Shown here piece by piece: positions 52,097 to 62,068 of a stretch of DNA of 64,000 nt. Position 1 is the first letter of the stretch, and every line of letters begins with the position of its first letter. The notes below the pieces were generated by a model that saw nothing but the letters and a program-made list of their open reading frames with translations, did no database searches and was not told where the DNA came from. Both the position numbers and the translations under genes were made by a program. This DNA comes from Shewanella algidipiscicola (lineage in GTDB: Bacteria > Pseudomonadota > Gammaproteobacteria > Enterobacterales > Shewanellaceae): positions 184,929 to 248,928 of the forward strand of contig NZ_QPQT01000007.1 in assembly GCF_003605125.1 (NCBI RefSeq), in the 5' to 3' direction.

Positions 52097-54360
52097 GTGA
52101 TGCGATAGATTTGAGTCTCGATGGTGTCGAGCAGATGCCCCTGAGGCGTTTTACAGAGGAAGCGTATCTCAATTACTCTATGTACGTCATCATGGACCGT
52201 GCATTACCGCATATTGGCGATGGATTAAAGCCAGTGCAGCGGCGTATTATTTATGCCATGAGTGAGCTGGGCTTATCGGCGCAGTCTAAGCATAAAAAAT
52301 CGGCTCGTACCGTCGGTGACGTATTGGGTAAATACCACCCTCATGGTGATAGCGCCTGTTATGAAGCCATGGTATTGATGGCTCAGCCATTCTCATATCG
52401 TTATCCGCTGGTTGACGGTCAAGGTAACTGGGGCGCACCCGATGATCCTAAATCGTTTGCCGCCATGCGTTATACCGAGGCGCGTTTATCGAAATTCTCT
52501 GAAGTGTTGCTCACCGAGCTGGGTCACGGCACTGTCGATTGGGGGGTTAACTTCGACGGCACCATGAAAGAGCCGCTGGTGTTACCAGCCCGTTTACCGC
52601 ATATTTTACTTAACGGTATTACCGGGATAGCAGTGGGGATGGCGACGGATGTACCGCCCCATAACGCGCGTGAATTAGTCGATGCCTGTATCGAACTCTT
52701 GGATAACCCTAAGACCGAACTTGAACGCATTATGGAGTTGGTTCCGGGGCCTGATTATCCGACAGAAGCGGAAATTATCACGCCTAGAGCCGATATCGCT
52801 AAAATTTACAGTACTGGTCGTGGCTCGATTAAAGCGCGCGCCGTGTACACAATCGAAGCGGGTGAGATAGTGATCACCGCACTGCCACACCAAGCCAGTA
52901 GCGGTAAGATTTTAGAGCAGATAGCCGCGCAGATGCAGGCCAAGAAGCTGCCTATGGTCGCCGACTTACGTGATGAGTCAGATCATGAAAGTCCTGTACG
53001 TATGGTGGTTGTGCCTCGCTCTAATCGCGTCGATTGCGATCAACTTATGGCGCACTTATTTGCCACTACCGATCTGGAAAAGAACTTTAGGGTCAACTTA
53101 AACGTGTTGGGGCTCAACGGTCGTCCGCAGGTTAAAGGGCTTAAGCAGCTTCTTAGCGAGTGGTTAGAGTTTAGGATGAGCACCGTCAGGCGCCGCCTAG
53201 AACACCGACTCGATAAGGTGCAGGCAAGATTACATATTCTTGATGCCTTGATGATCGCCTTCCTCAATATTGATGAAGTGATTGAGATCATCCGTTATCA
53301 CGACGATGCCAAAACCGAGTTGATGTCGCGCTTTAGTTTGAGTGATGAGCAAGCCAATGCCATCCTCGATTTAAAACTGCGCCATTTAGCCAAATTAGAA
53401 GAAGTGAAGATTAAGGCGGAGCAGAGCGAACTCGAAGCCGAACGTGAAAAGCTCGAGCTGCTGCTTGGCTCAGAGCGTCGCATGAAAACCTTAATCAAAA
53501 AAGAGCTTAAACAAGATGCAGAAACCTATGGCGACGCTCGTCGTTCACCACTGGTCGAACGTCAAGAGTCTAAAGCCTTAAGCGAGCAAGAGTTAGTCCC
53601 AGCCGAAGCGGTGACTGTGGTCTTATCGGAAAAAGGCTGGGTACGTTGTGCCAAGGGACATGATATCGACCCTACAACACTCTCTTATAAGGCGGGGGAT
53701 GGTTTTCTCTGCGCCGCCTCAGGGCGCAGCAATAATGCCACCGTGTTTATTGGCAGTACTGGCAGGGCATTTGCCACCGATACCCACACCTTACCGTCGG
53801 CGCGTAGCCAGGGTGAGCCATTAACCACGCGCTTCCAATTGTCGCCAGGTGAAACCATTGAACATGCTTTGATGGGGGAAGATGGGCAATGTTTCTTGCT
53901 GGCTAGCGATGCCGGTTACGGTTTTATTGGTGACTACAAAGATATGGTGTCGCGTAATAAGGCGGGTAAAGCCCTATTAAGTTTGCCTGCGAATGCCAAA
54001 GTGCTGCAACCTAAACGGGTCGATAAGTCTCGTCGTGAGTCGATTTTAGCGATCACCAACGAAGGGCGGATGCTACTGTTTTCAGTAGATGCACTGCCAC
54101 AACTGTCTAAAGGTAAAGGTAATAAAATCATCGGTATTCCGAGCGAGCGCGCAAAAAACCGTGAAGAACTACTGATGCACTTGCACGTAGTGCCTGAAGA
54201 CACTGCCGTCACCTTGTGGGCGGGTAAGCGTAAGTTGACCTTAAAACCTAGCGATCTTGAGCATTACCGTGGTGAACGTGGCCGCCGTGGCGCTAAGTTA
54301 CCGCGCGGTTTACAACGTGTTGATAAGGTGGAACTCGGTGCTGATGAGCCAGTACTTTAA
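52093..54360 (+). CDS. parC: DNA topoisomerase IV subunit A
   Basis: A 755-residue DNA-cleaving subunit. The catalytic Tyr is in [12 protein letters not shown] (Tyr127). The quinolone region [14 protein letters not shown] has the wild-type Ser and Glu (Ser87 and Glu91, equal to E. coli 80 and 84), so no classical resistance change is present. The C-terminal propeller carries [22 protein letters not shown] and ends [23 protein letters not shown]. Its start overlaps the dehydrogenase stop. Confidence 0.96.
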   Translation: MSDAIDLSLDGVEQMPLRRFTEEAYLNYSMYVIMDRALPHIGDGLKPVQRRIIYAMSELGLSAQSKHKKSARTVGDVLGKYHPHGDSACYEAMVLMAQPFSYRYPLVDGQGNWGAPDDPKSFAAMRYTEARLSKFSEVLLTELGHGTVDWGVNFDGTMKEPLVLPARLPHILLNGITGIAVGMATDVPPHNARELVDACIELLDNPKTELERIMELVPGPDYPTEAEIITPRADIAKIYSTGRGSIKARAVYTIEAGEIVITALPHQASSGKILEQIAAQMQAKKLPMVADLRDESDHESPVRMVVVPRSNRVDCDQLMAHLFATTDLEKNFRVNLNVLGLNGRPQVKGLKQLLSEWLEFRMSTVRRRLEHRLDKVQARLHILDALMIAFLNIDEVIEIIRYHDDAKTELMSRFSLSDEQANAILDLKLRHLAKLEEVKIKAEQSELEAEREKLELLLGSERRMKTLIKKELKQDAETYGDARRSPLVERQESKALSEQELVPAEAVTVVLSEKGWVRCAKGHDIDPTTLSYKAGDGFLCAASGRSNNATVFIGSTGRAFATDTHTLPSARSQGEPLTTRFQLSPGETIEHALMGEDGQCFLLASDAGYGFIGDYKDMVSRNKAGKALLSLPANAKVLQPKRVDKSRRESILAITNEGRMLLFSVDALPQLSKGKGNKIIGIPSERAKNREELLMHLHVVPEDTAVTLWAGKRKLTLKPSDLEHYRGERGRRGAKLPRGLQRVDKVELGADEPVL

Positions 54361-54458
54361 GCCGTTTTAGGTTCTTAGTGCTTTAGGTCGCTTTAGGTCT
54401 TAGTCTAAGTGCTCTAAGTGTTCTAAGTCCTGAGTGAGATAGCAAATAGCGAGATAAC

Positions 54459-54489
54459 AAAAAAAGCTGCTTTTAAGCAGCTTTTTTTG
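54459..54489. terminator. Terminator after parC
   Basis: AAAAAGCTGCTT and AAGCAGCTTTTTTT form a strong stem about 100 bases after the parC stop; it can serve both strands. Confidence 0.9.
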
Positions 54490-54530
54490 TTGGTCATTTT
54501 TATGTCTAATTTTTATATCTAAGGATTTGC

Positions 54531-54562
54531 ACCGTCAGCTAACTCCGGAGTTAGCTGACGGT
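54531..54562. repeat. Perfect 32-bp palindrome
   Basis: ACCGTCAGCTAACTCC and its exact reverse complement abut without a spacer. It lies 46 bases after the 3' end of bfd. It would form a long hairpin or cruciform; there is no T-run, so it is not an ordinary terminator. A protein dimer site is possible. Confidence 0.6.
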
Positions 54563-54607
54563 ATAAGCTTTGTTTGTGGGTCTGTCACAGTATGGCTGAT
54601 GAGTCGA

Positions 54608-54799
54608 TTAAGCCACTTCGTAGAAGTTAGGCGTAACATCTAATCTCGCTTGAATGATCTCGCTGGCCATGCGGGTACATTTACCGCATTGACTACCTAC
54701 ACCCAAGCGTTTTTTGAGATCGGCCAAAGAGGTATCTCCCTGATCAACAGCTTGTTTAATCTGAGTATCGGTAATGGCATGGCATAAACAAACGTACAT
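54608..54799 (-). CDS. bfd: Bacterioferritin-associated ferredoxin
   Basis: A 63-residue [2Fe-2S] ferredoxin that reduces bacterioferritin to release iron. The four cluster cysteines are in CLCHAIT (residues 4 and 6) and GSQCGKCTRMA. The start MYVCLCHAITDTQIKQA at 54799 is chosen on family length; the longer frame to 54964 is rejected. A Fur-like site lies about 40 bases upstream, so iron-repressed expression is expected. Confidence 0.93.
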   Translation of the reverse strand: MYVCLCHAITDTQIKQAVDQGDTSLADLKKRLGVGSQCGKCTRMASEIIQARLDVTPNFYEVA

Positions 54800-54837
54800 A
54801 CTATGGCTCTCTCTATAGTGATGCATGAAAGTGTAAA

Positions 54838-54852
54838 TGAAAACGATTCTCA
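54838..54852 (-). promoter_or_regulatory. Fur-like site upstream of bfd
   Basis: On the minus strand TGAGAATCGTTTTCA matches the 7-1-7 Fur consensus TGATAATNATTATCA at 11 of 14 defined positions, about 40 bases before the bfd start. bfd is Fur-regulated in other gammaproteobacteria. Confidence 0.7.
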
Positions 54853-55161
54853 ATACTAATAACTTTAAGTTATAGCTAGTATTTATGCTGTAAGGTTCAG
54901 CTATTAAAAAACCAGACGCGATGTTAGCGCGTTTTGATGGGCTGCTGGTTGGGCTTTGGCGCAAATATAATGGCTACAGGCGGATTTTTAATAGCAGATT
55001 GTTAATAACTGAGGCTGAGTCGCTATTCAATGTCGGGGCTATGGCTTAGGTGTTACGTGCGCCTTGCCAGCATTGAGCACTCGTCAATGCCGCTAAGCTT
55101 AGCTGCCTAACTGAGCTAGCTAATTGAGCGGTGAGGTGCACCGCTTAGTCTTACTTTTATA

Positions 55162-56088
55162 TCAATAGCCGCGTTCAAAGTTGACTAAATGGCTGAGCGC
55201 TTGCCCCTTGATGAAGTGGTGATAGTTAGCGGCAAAGATTTCCACCACTTGTTCAGGTCGGCTTGGAGCCGCGATATGTGGGGTGATGGTAGCATTGCTT
55301 AATGACCATATGGGATGGTTGGCGGGTAACGGCTCTTGATTGAACACATCTAAAATCGCTTGTTGCTTGGGTCGCTGTAGTAGTTGTTGATATAGCGCAT
55401 CGAGATCGAGTACATCACCTCGCCCAAGATTAAATAAAATGGCTTCATCTTTAATCATGCTGAGCATTTGGCTGTCTAAAATGCCTCGGGTATCTGGCGT
55501 GCTAGGCAGGATCGCGGCAATGGCATCGGCCTGGGCAATATGGCTGGGTAGATTGGCGAGGGTATCGACCTTATCGAATCCAGTCGTTGGTTTGGCACCG
55601 CGGTTAATTCCGGTTACCTGCATTCCGAAATGTTTGCCTGTGTGGGCAATATGCTTGGCAATATTGCCCGTGCCTAAGAGCAATAACTTTTGCCCTTGCA
55701 AGGTTTTAAAGCTGCTGGGGCGCCATATTTTATCCGCCTGTTGTGACTGATACTGTTTATGTTGACGTTGATGAGCCAGCAAGTAGCCAAATAGATATTC
55801 ACTCATTAAAGGGCCAAATATTCCTTTAATGTTAGTGAGTTGGTAATCACGGCGTAGACGAGGTTTGACTAAGGGGTCGACACCCGCATAGGTTGATTGC
55901 ATCCAAGTCAATTGCTGCGCGTGACCCACAAGTGGCGCCGCTAATGGGGGCTCTGCCAACCAAATATTCGCGCTGAGAATACTGCTAGGATCATCGTCTA
56001 GTAACGTCAGTTGTGGGAGATGACAGGAGTCGAGCAGTTGGCGATACTTTGGGTTGTCACTGGTCAGCAGCAGCAGTTTATGTTCCAT
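55162..56088 (-). CDS. D-2-hydroxyacid dehydrogenase (GhrA-like)
   Basis: A 308-residue NAD(P)-dependent dehydrogenase of the glyoxylate/hydroxypyruvate reductase type. The nucleotide-binding loop is LLLGTGNIAKHIA; catalytic Arg is in NLGRGDVLD, Glu in FNQEPLP and His in ITPHIAAPS. STYAGVDPL near residue 65 binds the substrate carboxylate. Which 2-keto acid it reduces is unknown. A hairpin with GAGCGGTG/CACCGCT lies just after the stop. Confidence 0.9.
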   Translation of the reverse strand: MEHKLLLLTSDNPKYRQLLDSCHLPQLTLLDDDPSSILSANIWLAEPPLAAPLVGHAQQLTWMQSTYAGVDPLVKPRLRRDYQLTNIKGIFGPLMSEYLFGYLLAHQRQHKQYQSQQADKIWRPSSFKTLQGQKLLLLGTGNIAKHIAHTGKHFGMQVTGINRGAKPTTGFDKVDTLANLPSHIAQADAIAAILPSTPDTRGILDSQMLSMIKDEAILFNLGRGDVLDLDALYQQLLQRPKQQAILDVFNQEPLPANHPIWSLSNATITPHIAAPSRPEQVVEIFAANYHHFIKGQALSHLVNFERGY

Positions 56089-56183
56089 GGCTAGTCCCCA
56101 TTATCATTGGCGTTGTCGCGTTAATTAGGCGGTCATAGCGAGCATGCTTGGCCTGGTGGGTTAACTTGGCAAGCATAACTGAG

Positions 56184-56921
56184 TTATGTTACCTGAATGG
56201 ATGAGTATAGTGTATGCGCTTTTCTGCTAAGCTGCTCGATAACTTGCTGACTAATATCAGGATAGTTACTAAAAATTCCATCAACGCCAAGTTTAGCTAA
56301 ATAGGCGATATCTGCCGCATCATCGACGGTATAAACATAAACTTTAGCTCCGCGCTGATGGGCATCAATCACTATGTCTGAGGTGATAAAGCTCAAACTG
56401 AGGTGCAGTGAATAAGCCTGTAACTGGCTCACTAAGGCGGCATTATCAACAGGAATACCTTCAATGAGCGGCGCCACCAAGGCTTGAGGAAACTGCTGTT
56501 TAACGCTGGCAACAAAGTGGTGATTAAACGAAGATATCAATAGCTTATCGGCGCTAAAATTTAGTTTTGATAAGATGTTAGGGTACAAGCTTAAAAATGG
56601 CGTCAGTGAGTTCATTCCCTTGAGCTCAATATTAACGATACAGTCGAAGTGCTGCAGATAAGCCAGTAGTTCCCACAAGGTGGGAATGGGCTCGGCACCG
56701 ACGCGTACCGTGGCTAAATAGGCTTGGCTCACCTCTTCGATGAGCCCAGTGCCAGTGCTTTTACCGTCGAGGCGTCTATCATGAAATACATACAGTTGGC
56801 CTTCGACATTGTGCACGTCAATTTCGATAGCCGTGCTCCCAAGTTGTACAGCTTTTTTAATCGCGGCTAGGGTATTTTCTGGCGCATAACCGCTAGCCCC
56901 TCGATGAGCAAATACCTGCAT
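56184..56921 (-). CDS. Glycerophosphodiester phosphodiesterase
   Basis: A 245-residue cytoplasmic GDPD of UgpQ type. It has the catalytic start FAHRGASGYAPENTLAAIKKA, the metal ligands in IEIDVHN and the second His in YVFHDRRLDG; NIELKG and YVYTVDD complete the barrel. No signal peptide. It hydrolyses glycerophosphodiesters to glycerol-3-phosphate and an alcohol. The start overlaps the stop of the upstream mechanosensitive channel gene by one base. Confidence 0.92.
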   Translation of the reverse strand: MQVFAHRGASGYAPENTLAAIKKAVQLGSTAIEIDVHNVEGQLYVFHDRRLDGKSTGTGLIEEVSQAYLATVRVGAEPIPTLWELLAYLQHFDCIVNIELKGMNSLTPFLSLYPNILSKLNFSADKLLISSFNHHFVASVKQQFPQALVAPLIEGIPVDNAALVSQLQAYSLHLSLSFITSDIVIDAHQRGAKVYVYTVDDAADIAYLAKLGVDGIFSNYPDISQQVIEQLSRKAHTLYSSIQVT

Positions 56922-59900
56922 TAGTTTCTAATCAACCCCTGAGTTTCTTTGCTTTGGCCACTGTTAATATGCACTTCAAGCTGCGGGTAAGCGAGTTCTA
57001 AATTGTTCTCTTTGAGTTTCTTATTTACTTGTTTATGTAGTTTGTGACGCAGTGGCCAGCGGGTATTCATGTCTTTAGCATAGGCACGAATTTCGTAATC
57101 TTGGGTGTGCTTACCAAAGCCTGCAAACCAGACTTCTGGCTCAGGAATCGTCAGTGCTTCATCGCACTCTTTAACGGCTTGATACAGTGCCGCTTCTACC
57201 CGGGCTGGATCTGAGTCTCGGGCGACCGACACGTAAACAATCACTCGAGTGATTGGGTCGGATAATGACCAGTTGATTAGCTGCTCGGTAATAAATGCTT
57301 TATTGGGCACAATGATCTCTTTGCGATCCCAATCGACAATGGTGGTGGCGCGGATCTGAATTTTACTGACAGTGCCAGTTAAGTCACGAATCGTGACCGT
57401 ATCTCCAATCCTCACCGGTTTTTCGAACAAGATGATAAGGCCCGATATAAAGTTTGCGAAAATTTCTTGTAAGCCAAAACCCAGACCGACCGAGAGCGCT
57501 GCCACTAGCCACTGCAGTTTAGACCACTCCATTCCTAAGGTAGAAAAACCACTTAATACACCAAAAAACACGACTAAATAACGGCTTACAGTAGTAAGGG
57601 CGAAACCCGTACCTGGGGTTAAATCGAGCCGCTGAAGGATCATCAGTTCCAGTAGACCGGGTAAATTAGTGGCAATCATTAATGAAAAGCCAACAATAAT
57701 TAGTCCCAGCAGTAACGATTTAAGCGTGATAGGCTGCTGCTGAGAGATGCCATCGATCACGGTCGAGCTGGTCCAGAGGGTGATACCATCCAAAAACGAG
57801 AAGATGGCGCTGTGGGTTTGAGTCCAGAGTCCAATTAAGCTGATTAAGAAAGCAAGGGTCAATAATGAGCGCACCAAGCCTAATGATTGACTCGAGATGG
57901 TTTCAAGATCGACCACGGGCTCCTCGTAGGTGTCACCTTGTTCATTATTGGCGCTGTCGTCATCTTTTTCCCGTTGGGCCAATATTTCGGCGCGCTTGGC
58001 TTTTGCACGGTGAAAGGCGATGCGCCGGCGTTCAATCAACATCCAGCGTTTAATCAGTTGATAGAGCAACATAAAGCTCAACGACAAGATCAATGACAGT
58101 TGAAGTTGTAACAACATTTGGAAAGCGGTGAAGTAATATCCTCTAAACGCTAATACTGCGCATGCGGGCGGCAGCAATAACAGCACGGCCCAGAGTGTTT
58201 TTTGCAGTAAACGTTTGTTTTTATCATCTTGATGGTAAAGACGTTGCTGCTTAGATAACTGTAAAATATCGATATAAAACCAAAATAGCATGATGGCGAA
58301 CACAATAAAGGCACCGCGGCCTAAACTGTTACGGATCATCGACGTTTCTAACACTTCGGTAAAGCCGAGCACGCCAATAATAGGCATGGTCATTAATGTA
58401 AAAGTGCGTAGCCGTTGCTGCCCTGCATGAATGGTGTTGGCATCTCCTTTGAAATGACCAATTAATACCCCTTTTTCTAAGGCGAGTAGATCGGTGAATT
58501 GATATAACAGATACAGGGCGGCGATGGCTAAGATCCCCATGCCAACCGATGACACTAAGTTATGTTCTGAGTAATATAAAATCAGACCACTAAGTAGTAA
58601 TGGCAAGGGTTTAATGGCGCTATAACAAATCGAAATAAAGAGTGCGGTTATAGTGTAGATAAACTTATCTTGGGTCACGTTGCCCACAAATGCCGCGTTG
58701 TGGGTCATGGCTTTATTAAAACTGGGTGTGACTAGATCCTGTAGCACTAGGCATAAGATGAATAAGATGATCCACCAAGACCACAGTGTGCTTTGCTCAC
58801 TAAAGGAGTCGGTAATCTGATGCCAAGGAGCTTGTGTTAACAGCCATTGGCTACTCTGCAGCAGATCGCTAAACCAAAACCGGTCAATGCTATTGGCATT
58901 AGCAACCCAGAACAGATGTTCGTTAAGGGTTGTTTTTAGATTTTTATACTGCTGATTGAGTTGCTCATATATCACCCGCAGTTCGGCTAGCTCGCCAATA
59001 TACAGGTCGTAGTTTTCCAGTAGTTGTTGCTGCAATTTATGTTGCGATTGCAAAAGCTTAGCTTGTAATGGTGTGTGCTCGCCTGTGCCAGTATTGAGGC
59101 TGGCATGCAGGGTAATATCTTGCTCTACTTGGTAGCGTTCAAGACGAGCATTGGCGATTTCATTGCTGATAATGTCTTGGTTTGGCGGTTTAGGTAGTGA
59201 CGATAGAATGCGTAAAAAGCGCTCGCCAAACGCAGAGTTAAGTTTGACTAAGCCTATTTGCTGCTGAATATTACTCAACTGCTTGGCCTGCATCTGGTAC
59301 TGGGTTTCAGCTTCTTCCTGTTTAGTGGCCACTTCACTCATCTGATAGGTGAGTTGCTGCAGTTGTTCGCCGTAGGCTTGGTTTTGTTCATTAAGCGCCA
59401 GCGCGAGAGCATCATCGGTTGTCGAGGTTTCAATTTGGCTGGCCGCGATGGTGGCTGCCGTGGTTTTATGGCGTTGCACTGAAATGGCCGCATTCAGTTT
59501 TTCTATTAGCTGTTCTTGCTGGATCAATTGGCGGCGCACTAAGGTTAACTGTTGTTGGGTGAGGGCGATCTGCTTTTGGCTGCTGGCGAGCTCTGATTCC
59601 AATGTTGACAGTGTCTGGCGGTAGAGCCGACTCTGAGCCTCGGTTATGTTAGTTTCGTGACTACTACTGGTGCGAGTGTGCTGGGCTAACGTGCTATTGG
59701 CCTGAGTAATAATGGTGGGCAGTTGATGCTGTCGTTTGATGAGTTCGTTAATTTGTTGCCCTAGGCTGGCTTCGATCTCTTTTAGCTCTGATAGGCGCAG
59801 ATAGGCCATAGAGGCTTGTTGGCTTAAATCTTGTTGTGGTTGCCAACTTAAGGGTTTAGAAGCCTGCTCTATTTGTTTGCTGATATCATTTTTTTTGTTT

Positions 59901-60109
59901 TGATATTGATGCTGCAGCGCCTCGAAATTACTTTGCAGTTCACGCTGCTCAGTGATCTGCAGCTCAAGTAAGGCTAGTTGTTCTTCGGGGGTTTTTGTTG
60001 TGGTATTCGTGTTTTGGCCTATCCCTAAATGCTTGTTAAGCGATAGCGGCGAGTTAGCAGTGGCTGCAAAAGATAGAACGCATAGAAAAATGAGTAAAAT
60101 ACGAGACAT
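56921..60109 (-). CDS. mscK: Large mechanosensitive channel, MscK/KefA type
   Basis: A 1062-residue channel. A signal peptide (residues 1-18) precedes a long periplasmic coiled-coil domain (about 35-400), about ten membrane segments (440-880) and a C-terminal MscS domain. The pore helix is near GVLSGFSTLGMEW...ALSVGLGFGLQEIFANFISGLIILFEKPVRIGDTVTI. It opens on hypo-osmotic shock to release solutes. Slightly shorter than E. coli MscK (1120); MscM (YjeP) is the alternative, since both share this layout. Confidence 0.9.
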   Translation of the reverse strand: MSRILLIFLCVLSFAATANSPLSLNKHLGIGQNTNTTTKTPEEQLALLELQITEQRELQSNFEALQHQYQNKKNDISKQIEQASKPLSWQPQQDLSQQASMAYLRLSELKEIEASLGQQINELIKRQHQLPTIITQANSTLAQHTRTSSSHETNITEAQSRLYRQTLSTLESELASSQKQIALTQQQLTLVRRQLIQQEQLIEKLNAAISVQRHKTTAATIAASQIETSTTDDALALALNEQNQAYGEQLQQLTYQMSEVATKQEEAETQYQMQAKQLSNIQQQIGLVKLNSAFGERFLRILSSLPKPPNQDIISNEIANARLERYQVEQDITLHASLNTGTGEHTPLQAKLLQSQHKLQQQLLENYDLYIGELAELRVIYEQLNQQYKNLKTTLNEHLFWVANANSIDRFWFSDLLQSSQWLLTQAPWHQITDSFSEQSTLWSWWIILFILCLVLQDLVTPSFNKAMTHNAAFVGNVTQDKFIYTITALFISICYSAIKPLPLLLSGLILYYSEHNLVSSVGMGILAIAALYLLYQFTDLLALEKGVLIGHFKGDANTIHAGQQRLRTFTLMTMPIIGVLGFTEVLETSMIRNSLGRGAFIVFAIMLFWFYIDILQLSKQQRLYHQDDKNKRLLQKTLWAVLLLLPPACAVLAFRGYYFTAFQMLLQLQLSLILSLSFMLLYQLIKRWMLIERRRIAFHRAKAKRAEILAQREKDDDSANNEQGDTYEEPVVDLETISSQSLGLVRSLLTLAFLISLIGLWTQTHSAIFSFLDGITLWTSSTVIDGISQQQPITLKSLLLGLIIVGFSLMIATNLPGLLELMILQRLDLTPGTGFALTTVSRYLVVFFGVLSGFSTLGMEWSKLQWLVAALSVGLGFGLQEIFANFISGLIILFEKPVRIGDTVTIRDLTGTVSKIQIRATTIVDWDRKEIIVPNKAFITEQLINWSLSDPITRVIVYVSVARDSDPARVEAALYQAVKECDEALTIPEPEVWFAGFGKHTQDYEIRAYAKDMNTRWPLRHKLHKQVNKKLKENNLELAYPQLEVHINSGQSKETQGLIRN

Positions 60110-60251
60110 AATCTGCTTTTAGTTGGCATTAATACATGGATAGACCGCTATATAGTACCAATATAGATTGAAAATGATATTGATGGATCGGTTAATTTGA
60201 ACTGAATCGTGACAGGCCGCTTTGATCTGCTGTGTTCAGCAATGGCCTTGG

Positions 60252-61154
60252 TTATGCTGAGGTCATATTGGACTGTTTTTTCGCTCGCTGACTTTTATGG
60301 CTCTGTTGCGTTTCATAAATGGCTGTTATCACAACCAGCGCGCCGCCAATGATTGTATTTAGCGCTAACTCTTCACCCAGTAGCCATAACGCTAATAGCG
60401 CACCATATAAGGGTTGCAAGCAGGAAACTAAACTGACAGTTTTGGCACTAAGTTGGCGTAGTGCTGATGTAAATAACGCATGTGGCGCTGCGGTAAAGAC
60501 CACGCCGAGTAGGATTATCAAGCCCCAAACGGACTGGTTAATGGTACTGATATTAACTTGGTGCCAAGGCATTAAAAACACAACAGCTACAGCGGTTTGA
60601 TATAGCATAGCTTGGGCGCCGCTATACTCAGCAAAGTAACGCTTGTGGAGTATATTACGAGCGGTAAACAGCATGGCTGAGAGTATGCCCAAAATGATCC
60701 CCAAAGTAACATCGTTGCCGAGAGTGGCTTCGGGGATCAACAAACTGACGCCGCAGAGCACACTAATACCGCTTAGTAAATCGGCGCGTTTGAGGCGGCT
60801 TGCATTAAACAGTGGCTCAACTAATACCGTCATCACTGGATAGGTAAAAAAGGCAATCATCCCTATGGCCACAGATGAGAGCTGCATAGAGGCGAAATAG
60901 GTTACCCAATGCAGGCTCACGATAACCCCAAGTCCAAGCGCAATAAGGTAATCTTTGTGGGCGTTAAGGCGAAGGCGGCAACCGCTGCTTTTAACAATAA
61001 GTGCCAAGATAAGGGCAGCAACAGCACAGCGCAGCACGGTAATGTCGAGGGCACTCAGTGGGATCAATTTAGAAAACAGTGCCGTCCCACCAAAGAGTAA
61101 AACGGCAATATGCAGTTCGATTAACCCGTGATGGCTGCTAGTGTTGGGCTTCAA
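60252..61154 (-). CDS. EamA-family (DMT) transporter
   Basis: A 300-residue inner-membrane protein with ten predicted helices in two EamA repeats (about residues 10-140 and 150-280), with a short basic C-terminus (QQSHKSQRAKKQSNM). Substrate unknown; members export amino acids or other metabolites. The start at 61154 is nine bases after the psd stop in the same direction, suggesting co-transcription. Confidence 0.9.
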   Translation of the reverse strand: MKPNTSSHHGLIELHIAVLLFGGTALFSKLIPLSALDITVLRCAVAALILALIVKSSGCRLRLNAHKDYLIALGLGVIVSLHWVTYFASMQLSSVAIGMIAFFTYPVMTVLVEPLFNASRLKRADLLSGISVLCGVSLLIPEATLGNDVTLGIILGILSAMLFTARNILHKRYFAEYSGAQAMLYQTAVAVVFLMPWHQVNISTINQSVWGLIILLGVVFTAAPHALFTSALRQLSAKTVSLVSCLQPLYGALLALWLLGEELALNTIIGGALVVITAIYETQQSHKSQRAKKQSNMTSA

Positions 61155-61162
61155 TGTCGCAG

Positions 61163-62023
61163 TTAGTCTATTTTGGCAAAGGCTTGACCCATGCGCGTTA
61201 CTGCTTTGGGTTTAACGCCGTCGGCAAACTCTTCAATGGCATCTTTAGCAAATAACATCACCACTGTACTGCCTAGCTTAAAGCGACCCATTTCCTCACC
61301 CTTATCTAAGGTTAAGGCTTCTGGCCCTTCGGTTGGGTAGTCCCAGGTGAAGACTTTTTTACCCGTTGGCGGGGTGACAGTGCCAGCCCAGACCGTTTCG
61401 ATGCTGGCGACAATCGTTGCGCCAACAAGCACCATGGCAATAGGACCAATTTCGGTTTCAAATATCGTTACGACGCGCTCGTTTCGAGCAAATAACCCCG
61501 GTACGTTTTCAGCCGTTAGCGGATTGACCGAAAACAGTTCGCCAGGGACATAGGTCATCTTAGATAAGGTGCCTTTTATTGGCATATGAATGCGGTGGTA
61601 ATCTTTAGGCGCTAGATAGATGGTGGCAAAATCGCCCCCTTCAAAGCGCTTAGCATCATCGACTTGATCGCCCAGTAAGGCTAAAGCAGAGTAGTCATGG
61701 CCTTTAGCCTGAAAGATGCGTCCCGATTTGATAGGGCCACATTGACTGACGGCGCCGTCGACAGGATGGACGATATAGTCGTCATCATCACATAAAGGGC
61801 GGATCCCCGGTTTTAATGCGCGGGTAAAAAATGCGTTAAAGCTGGCGTAAGCCTCTGGTTCACTTTGGGCGGCTTCGCTCATATCAATTTTGTACTGCTT
61901 GATGAACCACTTAATGACGCTAGTGGTGACCATACCTAGCTCTGCTGCCGCCAACTTGCCTACTAGGCGTGAGAGAAGGTGTTTTGGCATCATGTATTGC
62001 AAGGCAATTTTCAGTTTGTCCAC
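61163..62023 (-). CDS. psd: Phosphatidylserine decarboxylase proenzyme
   Basis: A 286-residue proenzyme started at GTG 62023 (AAGGAT upstream). It makes phosphatidylethanolamine at the inner membrane. Self-cleavage occurs in the LGST motif between Gly251 and Ser252, forming the pyruvoyl group; the Asp-His partners are in [12 protein letters not shown] and [10 protein letters not shown]. Downstream of rsgA, as in many gammaproteobacteria. Confidence 0.96.
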   Translation of the reverse strand: MDKLKIALQYMMPKHLLSRLVGKLAAAELGMVTTSVIKWFIKQYKIDMSEAAQSEPEAYASFNAFFTRALKPGIRPLCDDDDYIVHPVDGAVSQCGPIKSGRIFQAKGHDYSALALLGDQVDDAKRFEGGDFATIYLAPKDYHRIHMPIKGTLSKMTYVPGELFSVNPLTAENVPGLFARNERVVTIFETEIGPIAMVLVGATIVASIETVWAGTVTPPTGKKVFTWDYPTEGPEALTLDKGEEMGRFKLGSTVVMLFAKDAIEEFADGVKPKAVTRMGQAFAKID

Positions 62024-62068
62024 GTTAGTTATCCTTAAAATCCAATATGGCTATGTTGCTGTCTGTTG

